DNA from: Maribacter stanieri
Lineage (GTDB): Bacteria > Bacteroidota > Bacteroidia > Flavobacteriales > Flavobacteriaceae
Direction of reading: 5' to 3'
Assembly (NCBI RefSeq): GCF_900112245.1
Contig: NZ_FOYX01000002.1
Span: forward strand, 310,001-374,000
Length of the DNA stretch: 64,000 bases
The translations under genes were made by a program, and so were the position numbers. Numbering within the stretch: the first letter of the stretch is position 1; each line of letters opens with the position of its first letter. Shown here one piece after another: positions 33,784 to 42,453 of this stretch. Under the pieces are notes generated by a model. The model did not search any database and was not told the DNA's origin. It was given only the letters and a program-made list of their open reading frames with translations.

Positions 33784-34740
33784 TTATTTCGATTCGCGGT
33801 AATATCCTTTATTAGGAATTTCTACTGTATATTTTTTACGAGAGCTATTATTTAAATGTGGCTCTCTTAACCAAGGATTATGGCGTTTTAATATTTTGTA
33901 ATTGATTTCATATTTCTGAGCGAAATCTGCAAAATCACTAACCGGTTGATCTACTTCTACCGTAAACGTAGGTACCGCCTCATACATATCCTCTTTATCA
34001 ACATGAAAACCATATTTTTCTGGATTAGCTAGAATCTCTTTTATAGCCATAATTCTAAAAACATATCTTCCTGTTTCACTACCAAGTAATAAATCCCAGT
34101 AATTATCTACTTGCTGTATACCCATATACTTATTAATAGCTCCAGGACCTGCATTATAAGCCGCAGCTGTTAACGCCCAACTACCATATTTACTTTTCCA
34201 TTTGTTCAAGTATTTGCAAGCTACCTCTGTAGACTTTTCTAAATGATAGCGCTCATCAACATTAGAATTCACTTCAAGACCGTACTCCCTACCCGTTTCT
34301 CTCATAATTTGCCAAAAGCCTGTAGCACCTGCAGGTGAAACCACATTTGTTAAACCACTTTCCGCCACTGCCAAATATTTAAAATCATCAGGAATACCAT
34401 TTTTAGCCAATATTGGTTCTATTATCGGGAAAAACTTATTTGCTCTTTTGATCAACAATAAAGCGTTGGACTGCCAATACGTGTTTACCAAAAACTCACG
34501 ATCTACACGTTCCATTATTTCAGGATCCTCTTGAGGCACAATTTCCCCTGCAAAATTTAAATTCTCAGGGATATCTATAGAAGAAATTTTATATGATTTA
34601 GCCACGTTAACCTGAACACTATCGTTTACGACAATTTTATCGTTCACCTTAACAGCATCAGTACTTTGTACCGCAAATATTAATGTACCTGCAACAAACA
34701 CCACACCTAATAACATTAATATATTCTTAATAGTTTTCAT
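33784..34740 (-). CDS. Lytic transglycosylase (SLT family, MltD-like)
   Basis: A 318-residue murein lytic transglycosylase that cuts glycan strands to 1,6-anhydro products. It has an N-terminal signal or anchor (about 5-22), then the SLT domain: the catalytic Glu in YLAVAESGLTN, SPAGATGFWQIMRETGREYG and ALTAAAYNAGPGAINKYMG. The C-terminal segment FAQKYEINYKILKRHNPWL is a short LysM-like peptidoglycan-binding piece ending YTVEIP. It acts in the periplasm. Convergent with the TPR-like gene by 2 nt, so neither has a separate terminator visible. Confidence 0.92.
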   Translation of the reverse strand: MKTIKNILMLLGVVFVAGTLIFAVQSTDAVKVNDKIVVNDSVQVNVAKSYKISSIDIPENLNFAGEIVPQEDPEIMERVDREFLVNTYWQSNALLLIKRANKFFPIIEPILAKNGIPDDFKYLAVAESGLTNVVSPAGATGFWQIMRETGREYGLEVNSNVDERYHLEKSTEVACKYLNKWKSKYGSWALTAAAYNAGPGAINKYMGIQQVDNYWDLLLGSETGRYVFRIMAIKEILANPEKYGFHVDKEDMYEAVPTFTVEVDQPVSDFADFAQKYEINYKILKRHNPWLREPHLNNSSRKKYTVEIPNKGYYRESK

Positions 34741-34805
34741 GAAATTTATATTTTAAATTATTTGAACCAATTTTTTAGTCTACCAAAGGTATATATAGAA
34801 CTATC

Positions 34806-35468
34806 TTATTCCAAAATAATTGTTGGCAAGTTCTCGTTAAACCACTTCGCCCTATGAATTATCATAGTATGAGTTCCATTGACAACATGAATACAATTAT
34901 CTATATATGTTATAGGGAATACAGTATCCTTTTCCCCGTGTATGTGTACCAAATTCTCACATGCCACATCTTGGCTCCAATTAACCATTTCATTAATACA
35001 CCAATCTATATATCCTTTATCTCTAACTGATAAATATTTCTCATACAAAGAGAGTCGTTTGGTAACACTTTCGCCAAAAGCATATTTAGCTAACAATTCA
35101 ACATTATTTACCAAACCTGTCGGAAGCAGCTTATGAACCTTAGTATACCTAGCAAACAACATACGCTTTGGCAATTCATGTTTTGTTTTTACACTAGATA
35201 CGATTATCACCTTCCTAACCTTTAAAAATTTTGACATCTCTTGGACTAAAAGTCCACCAAGTGACACACCCAAAAGGACACTGTTTTCATGATGTATTCT
35301 TTCGCACATATTTTTAGCATAATCACTAAAGGAAATACCTTTTGCAGGAACACTCCATTCTAAAAAATGTAACTCAAATCGTTCTTCTGGCAATTTTATA
35401 TATTCAAAAATAGCTGAACTCGCTGCCATTCCTGGCATACAATACACATGAATTCTATTATCAATCAT
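34806..35468 (-). CDS. Alpha/beta hydrolase
   Basis: A 220-residue alpha/beta hydrolase. The nucleophile elbow is GVSLGGL (Ser), the Asp is in HGEKDTVFP and the His in NGTHTMIIHRA, giving a full catalytic triad. The N-terminus RIHVYCMPGMAASSAIFEYI carries the PGMAAS oxyanion loop. Cytosolic, no signal. Substrate unknown; an esterase or lipase-like thioesterase is the simplest reading. It is upstream of the transglycosylase with a 65-nt gap and may share its transcript. Confidence 0.88.
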   Translation of the reverse strand: MIDNRIHVYCMPGMAASSAIFEYIKLPEERFELHFLEWSVPAKGISFSDYAKNMCERIHHENSVLLGVSLGGLLVQEMSKFLKVRKVIIVSSVKTKHELPKRMLFARYTKVHKLLPTGLVNNVELLAKYAFGESVTKRLSLYEKYLSVRDKGYIDWCINEMVNWSQDVACENLVHIHGEKDTVFPITYIDNCIHVVNGTHTMIIHRAKWFNENLPTIILE

Positions 35469-35645
35469 AGTTATGAAACGTAGTAAAAGCTAGGAAATTA
35501 GGGATTTTTTAACTACTTTTGGAAAAGAATGCGAAAATCACCTAGCAATATTAAACAATATTCTTTATAGCATTTTAATCACGACAAATTACGATATGAG
35601 AACATCGTAATTTTTTTGTCTAGTAGCAACACTAAAATAATCTAT

Positions 35646-35942
35646 ATGAACGATGTTATTATTAAAGACAATTCTTTTCTTCGCCAATTTGAAACCACAG
35701 TTAACGGACATCTAGCAAGAATAGAATACTCTTCTCAAGAACGTAAAGTGTTTCTAACTAAATTAGTAGTTCCTGAAGAAATTACGGATGAAAATTTTAG
35801 AGAAAACTTCATCAAAGCCGTTCTAAGTATAATTCAAGAAAGAAACCTTAGAGTTGTACCAACAAGTCCTCATATAGCAGGATTCTTAAGAAAAAACCGA
35901 CTACAGTACAAAGAAATGCTACCTATTGGCATTCGTATCTAA
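35646..35942 (+). CDS. N-acetyltransferase-like protein (YjdJ/CG-type GNAT)
   Basis: A 98-residue small GNAT-type protein. VNGHLARIEYSSQERKVFLT and KLVVPEEI are the two first strands, and RNLRVVPTSPHIAGFLRKN is the usual C-terminal half of the short acetyl-CoA-dependent family. The ATG at 35646 (MNDVIIKDN) is preferred; the open frame extends to TTG at 35616 with an atypical start. A strong bidirectional terminator follows. Substrate not known. Confidence 0.8.
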   Translation: MNDVIIKDNSFLRQFETTVNGHLARIEYSSQERKVFLTKLVVPEEITDENFRENFIKAVLSIIQERNLRVVPTSPHIAGFLRKNRLQYKEMLPIGIRI

Positions 35943-35948
35943 AAAATT

Positions 35949-35979
35949 AAAAAGCCTTTCAAATGAAAGGCTTTTTTTA
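35949..35979. terminator. Bidirectional terminator between GNAT-like gene and mtaB
   Basis: AAAAAGCCTTTC, loop AAAT, GAAAGGCTTTTT, with a T-run downstream and an A-run upstream. It serves both convergent genes. Confidence 0.88.
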
Positions 35980-37305
35980 TACTTCTACTTCTAAGTTTAC
36001 AAAATTAAACCGCACTAAGCCATCTTTATCAATTTTGGTCAGTTTCACCGAATGTAACGTATTCACCAATTCCGGATTCCAAGGCGATTTTACTTTCACA
36101 TAATTCTCAGTAAACCCGTGAATATATCCCTCCTTATTTTCTCCCTCAAATAAAACCGTAAGCTCATTCCCAATTTGACTTTCATAGAATGCACGTCTTT
36201 TCTTTACAGATAAACCACGTAGCATTTTACTTCTTTTATTTCTAATCTTATTTGGAACCACACCATCCATAGATGCTGCTGGCGTATTGTCTCTTTCTGA
36301 ATATGTAAATACATGTAGATAAGAAATATCCAAATCATTTAAAAAGTGATAGGTCTCTAAAAAATGTTCTTCGGTCTCCCCAGGAAAACCTACTATGACA
36401 TCCACACCAATACAACAATTTGGCATTACTTCCCTAATCTTATGAACACGCTCTTTGTAAAGATTGGTCATGTAACGACGCTTCATCAACTTTAGCAAGT
36501 CATCACTACCACTCTGCAAAGGAATATGAAAATGAGGTACAAAAGTTTTACTCTGGGCTACAAACGCTATAGTCTCGTTTTTTAGTAGATTAGGCTCTAT
36601 GGATGAGATTCGTAAACGATGTATACCATCTACATCATCTAGCGCTTTTACAAGATCTAAAAAAGTATGCTCATGCTTTTTATTACCAAATTCTCCTTTT
36701 CCATAATCACCAATATTGACTCCGGTTAAGACAATTTCTTTAATACCCTGCTCCGATATATCCGCAGCATTCTTTAAAACATTATCCAAAGTATCACTAC
36801 GAGAAATGCCACGTGCCAAAGGAATGGTACAATAAGTACATTTATAATCACAGCCATCTTGCACTTTTAGAAACGCTCTGGTTCTATCTCCAATTGCGTA
36901 ACTACCAACATAAAAATCTGCATCGGCAATTTCACATGAATGTATTTTACCGTGGTCATTTTTTGTAAGATCGTTTATATAATCTGTAATTTTGAACTTC
37001 TCTGTAGCTCCTAAAACCAAATCGACACCATCAACATCTGCTAATTCTTCGGGTTTTAATTGTGCATAACAGCCAACCGCAGCAACAAATGCATCAGGAT
37101 TAATTTTCTGAGCTTTCTTTACTATAGTCTTAAATTTCTTATCTGCATTATCTGTAACAGAACATGTATTTATTACATACATATCTGCTTCTTCCGAAAA
37201 ATCTACCCTTTCAAAACCTTCATCTGCAAAATTACGGGCTATGGTAGAAGTCTCCGAAAAGTTCAACTTACATCCTAAAGTGTAAAAAGCCACTTTCTTC
37301 TTCAT
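35977..37305 (-). CDS. mtaB: tRNA threonylcarbamoyladenosine (t6A37) methylthiotransferase MtaB
   Basis: A 442-residue radical-SAM methylthiotransferase that converts t6A37 of tRNA to ms2t6A. The N-terminal UPF0004 domain has TLGCKLNFSET and CSVTDNAD plus the third Cys in VGCYAQ. The radical-SAM cluster motif is CDYKCTYCTIP. A C-terminal TRAM domain is present (ELTVLFEGENKEGYIHGFTE). The GCKLNFSET start and C-terminal end match MtaB better than MiaB or RimO. Single gene; the sequence upstream shows no operon partner. Confidence 0.95.
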   Translation of the reverse strand: MKKKVAFYTLGCKLNFSETSTIARNFADEGFERVDFSEEADMYVINTCSVTDNADKKFKTIVKKAQKINPDAFVAAVGCYAQLKPEELADVDGVDLVLGATEKFKITDYINDLTKNDHGKIHSCEIADADFYVGSYAIGDRTRAFLKVQDGCDYKCTYCTIPLARGISRSDTLDNVLKNAADISEQGIKEIVLTGVNIGDYGKGEFGNKKHEHTFLDLVKALDDVDGIHRLRISSIEPNLLKNETIAFVAQSKTFVPHFHIPLQSGSDDLLKLMKRRYMTNLYKERVHKIREVMPNCCIGVDVIVGFPGETEEHFLETYHFLNDLDISYLHVFTYSERDNTPAASMDGVVPNKIRNKRSKMLRGLSVKKRRAFYESQIGNELTVLFEGENKEGYIHGFTENYVKVKSPWNPELVNTLHSVKLTKIDKDGLVRFNFVNLEVEV

Positions 37306-37389
37306 CTAATAATCTCTTTGAGAGTGCAAAAATACTTAAACTTAATCAAGCTAAAAAAGCTTAACTAACTGTATTACAGTTTTAAATAC

Positions 37390-38565
37390 TTAATACTTCC
37401 TCCATTTTTTAGTTATCTCAAATACATGGGTAAGAATATCCATTTCAACATCATTAAACTCCACCCCTCTTCTAGCCATCATTACTTTAGCAGCATCAAA
37501 TGCTTTTGCAGGTTGATAAGCCGTAAACCCAGATGCACCACCCCAACTAAAACTTGGTACAAAATTTCTTGGAAACCCTGGTACATAAATATTAGAATTT
37601 ACTCCAATTACAGTACCAGTATTAAACATTGTATTAATTGCCGTTTTACTATGATCACCCATCATTAGTCCACAAAACTGCAAACCTGTTTGCTCAAAGC
37701 GTTCGGTAGCATAGTCCCACAAACGAACTTTTGCATAATTATTCTTAAGGTTAGAATTATTGGAATCTGCGCCTATATTACACCATTCTCCCAATACGGC
37801 ATTGCCCAAATACCCTTCATGGCCCTTACTTGAATACCCGAAAATTACCGAGTTACTAACTTCTCCACAAACCTTACTATATGGACCAATAGTAGTTGCG
37901 CCATAAAGTTTACCGCCCATTTTAATAATAGCATTATTACAAAGTGCCAAACCACCACGAATTAAGCTACCTTCCCATATTTCAGAGTTTTTTCCTAAAT
38001 AAATAGGACCGTCTGTAGCGTTTAGAATACTAAATTCAACCTTAGCCCCTTCTTCAAGGAAAATACGTTCCGGATGAATTAATTGATTCGTACTGGATAT
38101 GGGTTGACTCTTTCTACCTTTTGTAATAAAATCGAAATCTGACTGTAAAATGGTAGCATTTTTATCAAAAATATCCCAGGTGTTATTGATTTGAACAAGA
38201 CCACCTTCAAATTTAACTACATCAAAATCACTTAATTCATCTGCACTTTTAGAAACTGCAGCTAAATAAGCAATTATCAATTCGCCCGACATTAACCTTT
38301 CGCCCGCTCGCAAAGCTTTAACCGCTTTTAGCAACTCGTTCGATGGTAATACCGAAGCGTCTATAAAAACATTAGATTCTTCTAAATTAACTGGATATTT
38401 TATACTTAAATATTCTTCGGTCAAAGAAGAAACTGAAACTTTTAAATAAGCTTCCCAACGCTCCTTTAAAGTCATAATACCTACACGGATTTCCGAAACC
38501 GGTCGTGTGAAAGTGAAAGGTAATAGATGATCTCTGCGAGGACCATCAAAAAGAATAAAGTTCAT
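37390..38565 (-). CDS. GlmU-family sugar nucleotidyltransferase-like protein
   Basis: A 391-residue protein with an N-terminal nucleotidyltransferase-like domain starting FDGPRRDHLLPFTFTRPVSE and a C-terminal left-handed beta-helix with hexapeptide repeats (about 180-350), seen as IYLGKNSEIWEGSLIRGG and NAVLGEWCNIGADSNNSN. This arrangement resembles GlmU, which makes UDP-GlcNAc. The usual GlmU N-terminal signature LAAGKGTRM is absent, so catalytic activity is uncertain and may differ. The family is conserved in Bacteroidota. A short gap precedes rpmE2 upstream. Confidence 0.82.
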   Translation of the reverse strand: MNFILFDGPRRDHLLPFTFTRPVSEIRVGIMTLKERWEAYLKVSVSSLTEEYLSIKYPVNLEESNVFIDASVLPSNELLKAVKALRAGERLMSGELIIAYLAAVSKSADELSDFDVVKFEGGLVQINNTWDIFDKNATILQSDFDFITKGRKSQPISSTNQLIHPERIFLEEGAKVEFSILNATDGPIYLGKNSEIWEGSLIRGGLALCNNAIIKMGGKLYGATTIGPYSKVCGEVSNSVIFGYSSKGHEGYLGNAVLGEWCNIGADSNNSNLKNNYAKVRLWDYATERFEQTGLQFCGLMMGDHSKTAINTMFNTGTVIGVNSNIYVPGFPRNFVPSFSWGGASGFTAYQPAKAFDAAKVMMARRGVEFNDVEMDILTHVFEITKKWRKY

Positions 38566-38656
38566 ACTAGATGATTTTTTTCAAAATTAACAAATATCCC
38601 TAGAGCATCTATATATAATGGATAACTTCCTTTATTTAAAAGTTAAAGGAAAAAGA

Positions 38657-38683
38657 AACGCCTTCGAAAATTTCGAAGGCGTT
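38657..38683 (-). terminator. Terminator of rpmE2
   Basis: A perfect 13-nt arm palindrome (AACGCCTTCGAAA and complement) followed on the minus strand by TCTTTTTCC. It lies 25 nt past the L31 stop. Confidence 0.8.
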
Positions 38684-38707
38684 ATATTTAATAAAGAATT
38701 AAAAGAA

Positions 38708-38992
38708 CTATTCTTGCTCTTTTGTTTCTTCTTTTTTCTCTTCTTTTGAAAATTTCTTGTACTTGTTCTTGAACTTGTCGATACGACCAGCTGTATCCAA
38801 GAATTTTGCTTTACCAGTGTAAAAAGGGTGAGAGGTTCTTGAAATCTCCAATTTTACTAATGGATACTCAACACCTTCAACTTCTAAAGTCTCTTTAGTA
38901 TCAGCTGTTGATTTTGTTAAAAATACCTCTTCGTTAGACATGTCCTTAAAGGCCACTATCCTATAATTTTCTGGGTGTATATCTTTTTTCAT
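38708..38992 (-). CDS. rpmE2: 50S ribosomal protein L31 type B
   Basis: L31 of 94 residues, the zinc-free type B form: it begins [20 protein letters not shown], then [20 protein letters not shown] and [13 protein letters not shown], with no CxxC zinc motif. A longer frame reaches 39031, but the extra residues [13 protein letters not shown] are unlike L31 and lie close to the promoter. A Lys/Glu-rich tail (about residues 78-94) is present, as often in Bacteroidota. Promoter TTG-N19-TATTTTTG lies upstream. Confidence 0.95.
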   Translation of the reverse strand: MKKDIHPENYRIVAFKDMSNEEVFLTKSTADTKETLEVEGVEYPLVKLEISRTSHPFYTGKAKFLDTAGRIDKFKNKYKKFSKEEKKEETKEQE

Positions 38993-39041
38993 TTTAAAAA
39001 CTTTAACGCACCCATTCCGACGGGCACTCATTTTAAGGCTG

Positions 39042-39071
39042 CAAAAATAGTGAAATAATATAAATAGGCAA
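39042..39071 (-). promoter_or_regulatory. Housekeeping promoter of rpmE2
   Basis: Minus strand: TTG, exactly 19 nt, TATTTTTG. It has the same spacing as the rpmH promoter and ends 49 nt before the L31 ATG. Confidence 0.75.
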
Positions 39072-39173
39072 TTAGAATAGTAAAAAAATACTAAAATTAA
39101 ATTTTATTGCATGTGTAACAAATGATACCTTCACAATACTAATATATAAATCAACCTATAAACTATAAAAATC

Positions 39174-39695
39174 ATGGAAGAAATTGAACCAAAAACAGGA
39201 AAATTTGCATTGAATTACGGCTTACTTACAGGTCTTGTGGGTGTTGTTTTTGCAGTAATGCTTTTTGTAACGAATATGCATTATGAGCAAGTGACATCAA
39301 TACAACTAATCCAGATATTAATACTGGCTATCGGAATTGTAATGGCAATAATCCAATTTAAAAAAGCTGGCGGTGGACTTTTGACTATTTCAGAAGCTTT
39401 AAAAGTTGGAGCCGGAGTAGCATTAATAGCTGGTATAGTTGGCCTATTATGGTTTTTCATACAATCTAATTTCATAGAACCAGATTATCTAGATAAAGTT
39501 TATGAAATAGGGAAGATAAAAGCTATGAAAGATAATCCTAGTCTTACCGAAGAACAAATAGACCAAGGTATAGAAATGCAAAAAGGTTTGGCTTGGGTTA
39601 TGTACCCAGTTGGCTTAATAATTAACGTTCTTATTGCCTTAGTTATTAGTTTAATTGCCGGCTTAATCTTGAAAAAAGAAGAAGCTGCTTATTAA
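39174..39695 (+). CDS. DUF4199 domain membrane protein
   Basis: A 173-residue integral membrane protein with four hydrophobic helices (about 14-31, 42-60, 73-95 and 146-166). The pattern of GLLTGLVGVVFAVMLF, then VTSIQLIQILILAIGIVMAI with FKKAGGGLLTISEALKVGAG, matches DUF4199, common in Bacteroidota and of unknown function. It lies 46 bp upstream of the GT2 gene, and a promoter-like element precedes that gene, so the DUF4199 gene may not be its operon partner. Confidence 0.8.
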   Translation: MEEIEPKTGKFALNYGLLTGLVGVVFAVMLFVTNMHYEQVTSIQLIQILILAIGIVMAIIQFKKAGGGLLTISEALKVGAGVALIAGIVGLLWFFIQSNFIEPDYLDKVYEIGKIKAMKDNPSLTEEQIDQGIEMQKGLAWVMYPVGLIINVLIALVISLIAGLILKKEEAAY

Positions 39696-39711
39696 TACTA
39701 AGTAATTGTAG

Positions 39712-39719
39712 TATTTTTG
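39712..39719 (+). promoter_or_regulatory. -7 promoter element of the GT2 glycosyltransferase gene
   Basis: TATTTTTG matches TAnnTTTG and lies 22 nt upstream of the glycosyltransferase ATG. TTA, not TTG, is found at the -33 position. Confidence 0.5.
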
Positions 39720-39741
39720 GAGACAATACCAGAAGTCGCGC

Positions 39742-40701
39742 ATGCAATTATCAATAGTAATTCCGTTACTAAACGAAGAAGAATCACTTAAAGAACTTCA
39801 TGATTGGATTGTATCCGTAATGCAATCCAATCATTATTCTTATGAAATATTATTTGTTGATGACGGCAGCACAGATACCTCTTGGAAAATTATTGCGGAT
39901 TTATCTAAAGAAAACCCAGCCGTAAAAGGAATTCATTTTTCGCGCAACTTTGGAAAATCACAGGCACTACATGCAGGTTTTAAAGCCGTTAGCGGCGATG
40001 TTATTATTACAATGGATGCCGATTTACAAGATAACCCAGAAGAAATACCTGGGTTATACAATATGATAACCAATGAAGGTTATGAATTGGTATCTGGTTG
40101 GAAAAAGAAACGCTACGATTCTATCATCTTTAAAAACACCCCTTCAAAATTATTTAATTGGGCAGCACGAAAAACTTCAGGTGTTCGTTTGCACGATTTT
40201 AATTGTGGTCTAAAAGCTTACGCTAAAGATGTAGTAAAAAACATTGAAGTATCGGGCGAAATGCACCGTTACATACCTGTGCTTGCTAAAAATGCAGGCT
40301 TTTCTAAAATTGGGGAAAGAGTTGTAAAACATCAAGCTCGTAAATACGGTAAAACAAAATTTGGAATGGAACGTTTCATAAATGGCTTTCTAGACTTGCT
40401 AACCATATGGTTCGTATCTAGATTCGGTAAACGCCCAATGCACTTATTTGGTGCATTAGGTGTTTTAATGTTCTTAATCGGATTCGGATTTGCTATCTAT
40501 TTAGGTATAGATAAATTATTCATAAACAAATTTGGAAGATTGATAACAGACCGACCACAATTTTATATTTCACTGATAGCCATGGTCATAGGAACACAGT
40601 TGTTCTTAGCTGGATTTCTTGGCGAAATACTAATACGTTCTAAGAAGGAAGAAAAAAGATATATTGTTTCTGAAGAAATAAATATGACTCTTTTACAATA
40701 G
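39742..40701 (+). CDS. Family 2 glycosyltransferase (DPM1/GtrB-like)
   Basis: A 319-residue GT2 enzyme. The N-terminal GT-A fold begins SIVIPLLNEEESL, with VDDGSTDTSW for nucleotide-sugar binding and MDADLQDNPEEIP as the DxD metal site. Two C-terminal transmembrane helices (about 233-255 and 275-300) anchor it to the inner membrane, as in GtrB-type enzymes that transfer a sugar to polyprenyl phosphate. The downstream phosphohexomutase and MsbA-type exporter suggest a role in glycan or lipid precursor supply. Confidence 0.9.
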   Translation: MQLSIVIPLLNEEESLKELHDWIVSVMQSNHYSYEILFVDDGSTDTSWKIIADLSKENPAVKGIHFSRNFGKSQALHAGFKAVSGDVIITMDADLQDNPEEIPGLYNMITNEGYELVSGWKKKRYDSIIFKNTPSKLFNWAARKTSGVRLHDFNCGLKAYAKDVVKNIEVSGEMHRYIPVLAKNAGFSKIGERVVKHQARKYGKTKFGMERFINGFLDLLTIWFVSRFGKRPMHLFGALGVLMFLIGFGFAIYLGIDKLFINKFGRLITDRPQFYISLIAMVIGTQLFLAGFLGEILIRSKKEEKRYIVSEEINMTLLQ

Positions 40702-40743
40702 TAAAATTCTCACTAACTTAATTGCACATAAAACTATAAACCA

Positions 40744-42453
40744 ATGGATAATATCCTAGAAACTGCAAAAAGCTGGCTTACCGATTTTTTTGACCCAGCT
40801 GTTAAAAAAGAAATTGAACATCTTATCGCTAATGATAAAGAGGAATTGAACGACCGTTTTTACAAAAATATGGAGTTTGGTACAGGTGGTATGAGAGGTG
40901 TTATGGGTGTTGGCACCAACCGAATTAATAAATACACATTAGGTAAAAGCACACAAGGTTTAAGTAACTACTTAAATGAAGTATATAAGAATGAAGAAAT
41001 CAAAGTGGTCATCGCTTTTGATTGTCGCCACAATAGTGATACTCTAGCAAGAACTGTTGCCGAAGTATTTTCAGCCAATAATATTAAAGTATACCTTTTC
41101 TCAGATTTGCGCACTACCCCAGAACTTTCTTTTGCAGTAAGACATTTAAATTGTCACGCAGGTATTGTTTTAACTGCATCGCATAACCCACCAGAATATA
41201 ATGGGTATAAAGTGTATTGGACCGATGGCGGACAAATTGTACCACCACAGGATGGTAAAATCATTGCTGAAATTAATTCCCTCAATATTGAAGATATAAA
41301 GTTTAAAGCGAATGAAAACCTAATACAAGTAATTGATAAAGAGGTTGACGAAGCTTTTATAGCACAGTCTGTAGACGCAGGAAATTTTAATGCTGACGGC
41401 AAAGATGACTTCAAAATCGTTTTTACTTCGCTTCACGGCACCTCAATTACCGCTATACCAGAAGTTCTTAAACGTGGTAGGTATGAAAACGTAACTATTA
41501 TTGAGGAGCAAGCAAAACCAGACGGAAACTTCCCAACGGTAAAGTCTCCTAACCCAGAAGAACCAGAAGCGCTTTCAATGGCTGTTAAAAAAGCTGAAGA
41601 AATTGGTGCAGACATGGTTGTAGGTACTGATCCAGATAGTGACCGTTTAGGAATAGCTGTTCGTAATCTTGATGGAGAAATGGAAATTGTTAACGGAAAC
41701 CAAGCTATGGTTTTAATGACAAAATTCCTTCTTGAAAAGAGAAAAGAAAAAGGTTTTAAAGGAAATGAATTTATTGCAACAACAATTGTATCTACCCCAA
41801 TGATGGAGGCTATGGCTAAAGCATACGGAGTAGAATTTAAAACTGCACTTACCGGATTTAAATGGATTGGTAAAATGATCAAAGATTTCCCAGAATCTGA
41901 CTTTATTGGTGGTGGCGAAGAGAGCTTTGGTTATATGGTAGGCGATTTTGTTCGTGATAAAGATGCGGTTACCTCTACCCTATTGGCTTGTGAAATTGCT
42001 AGTCAGGCCAAAGCTAATGGCAGTTCTTTTTACAAAGACTTAATTCAATGTTATGTTGATTATGGTTTTTATAAAGAACATTTAGTTTCTATTACCAAAA
42101 AAGGTATTAGTGGTGCAGAGGAGATTAAGCAGATGCTTAAGGACTTTAAAGAAAATCCGGTGGAATCTGTTGCTGGTTCTAAAGTAAAATGGATTGAAGA
42201 TTATAATACTTCAATTGCCAAAAATGTATTGACTGGCGAAGAAAAGACTATTGATATTCCAAAATCTAACGTTTTAATTTACGAAACAGAAGATGGTACT
42301 AGAATAGCAGCGAGACCAAGTGGAACAGAACCTAAAGTGAAATTCTACATCAGTACAAATACGAAATTAGAAAAAACTGAAGATTATAAAAAAGTAGCGG
42401 CAGAACTTGACAATAAGGTCAAGAGCATTCTTGCTGAGCTTAATTTAGCTTAA
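40744..42453 (+). CDS. Phospho-sugar mutase (alpha-D-phosphohexomutase)
   Basis: A 569-residue phosphohexomutase that moves phosphate between positions 6 and 1 of a sugar. All four site motifs are present: the phosphoserine TASHNPPEYNGYKVYW, the metal site VGTDPDSDRLG, the sugar-binding GGGEESFGY and the phosphate-binding RPSGTEPKVKFY. It is of the long phosphoglucomutase/phosphomannomutase class, cytosolic. It ends in the 1-nt overlap TAATG with the next ABC gene, so the two are translationally coupled. Confidence 0.95.
   Translation: MDNILETAKSWLTDFFDPAVKKEIEHLIANDKEELNDRFYKNMEFGTGGMRGVMGVGTNRINKYTLGKSTQGLSNYLNEVYKNEEIKVVIAFDCRHNSDTLARTVAEVFSANNIKVYLFSDLRTTPELSFAVRHLNCHAGIVLTASHNPPEYNGYKVYWTDGGQIVPPQDGKIIAEINSLNIEDIKFKANENLIQVIDKEVDEAFIAQSVDAGNFNADGKDDFKIVFTSLHGTSITAIPEVLKRGRYENVTIIEEQAKPDGNFPTVKSPNPEEPEALSMAVKKAEEIGADMVVGTDPDSDRLGIAVRNLDGEMEIVNGNQAMVLMTKFLLEKRKEKGFKGNEFIATTIVSTPMMEAMAKAYGVEFKTALTGFKWIGKMIKDFPESDFIGGGEESFGYMVGDFVRDKDAVTSTLLACEIASQAKANGSSFYKDLIQCYVDYGFYKEHLVSITKKGISGAEEIKQMLKDFKENPVESVAGSKVKWIEDYNTSIAKNVLTGEEKTIDIPKSNVLIYETEDGTRIAARPSGTEPKVKFYISTNTKLEKTEDYKKVAAELDNKVKSILAELNLA

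Noticed and set aside
38993..39031. Extended start of L31
   Set aside because: The 13 extra residues do not resemble L31 and reach toward the promoter; ATG 38992 gives the standard MKKDIHP start.
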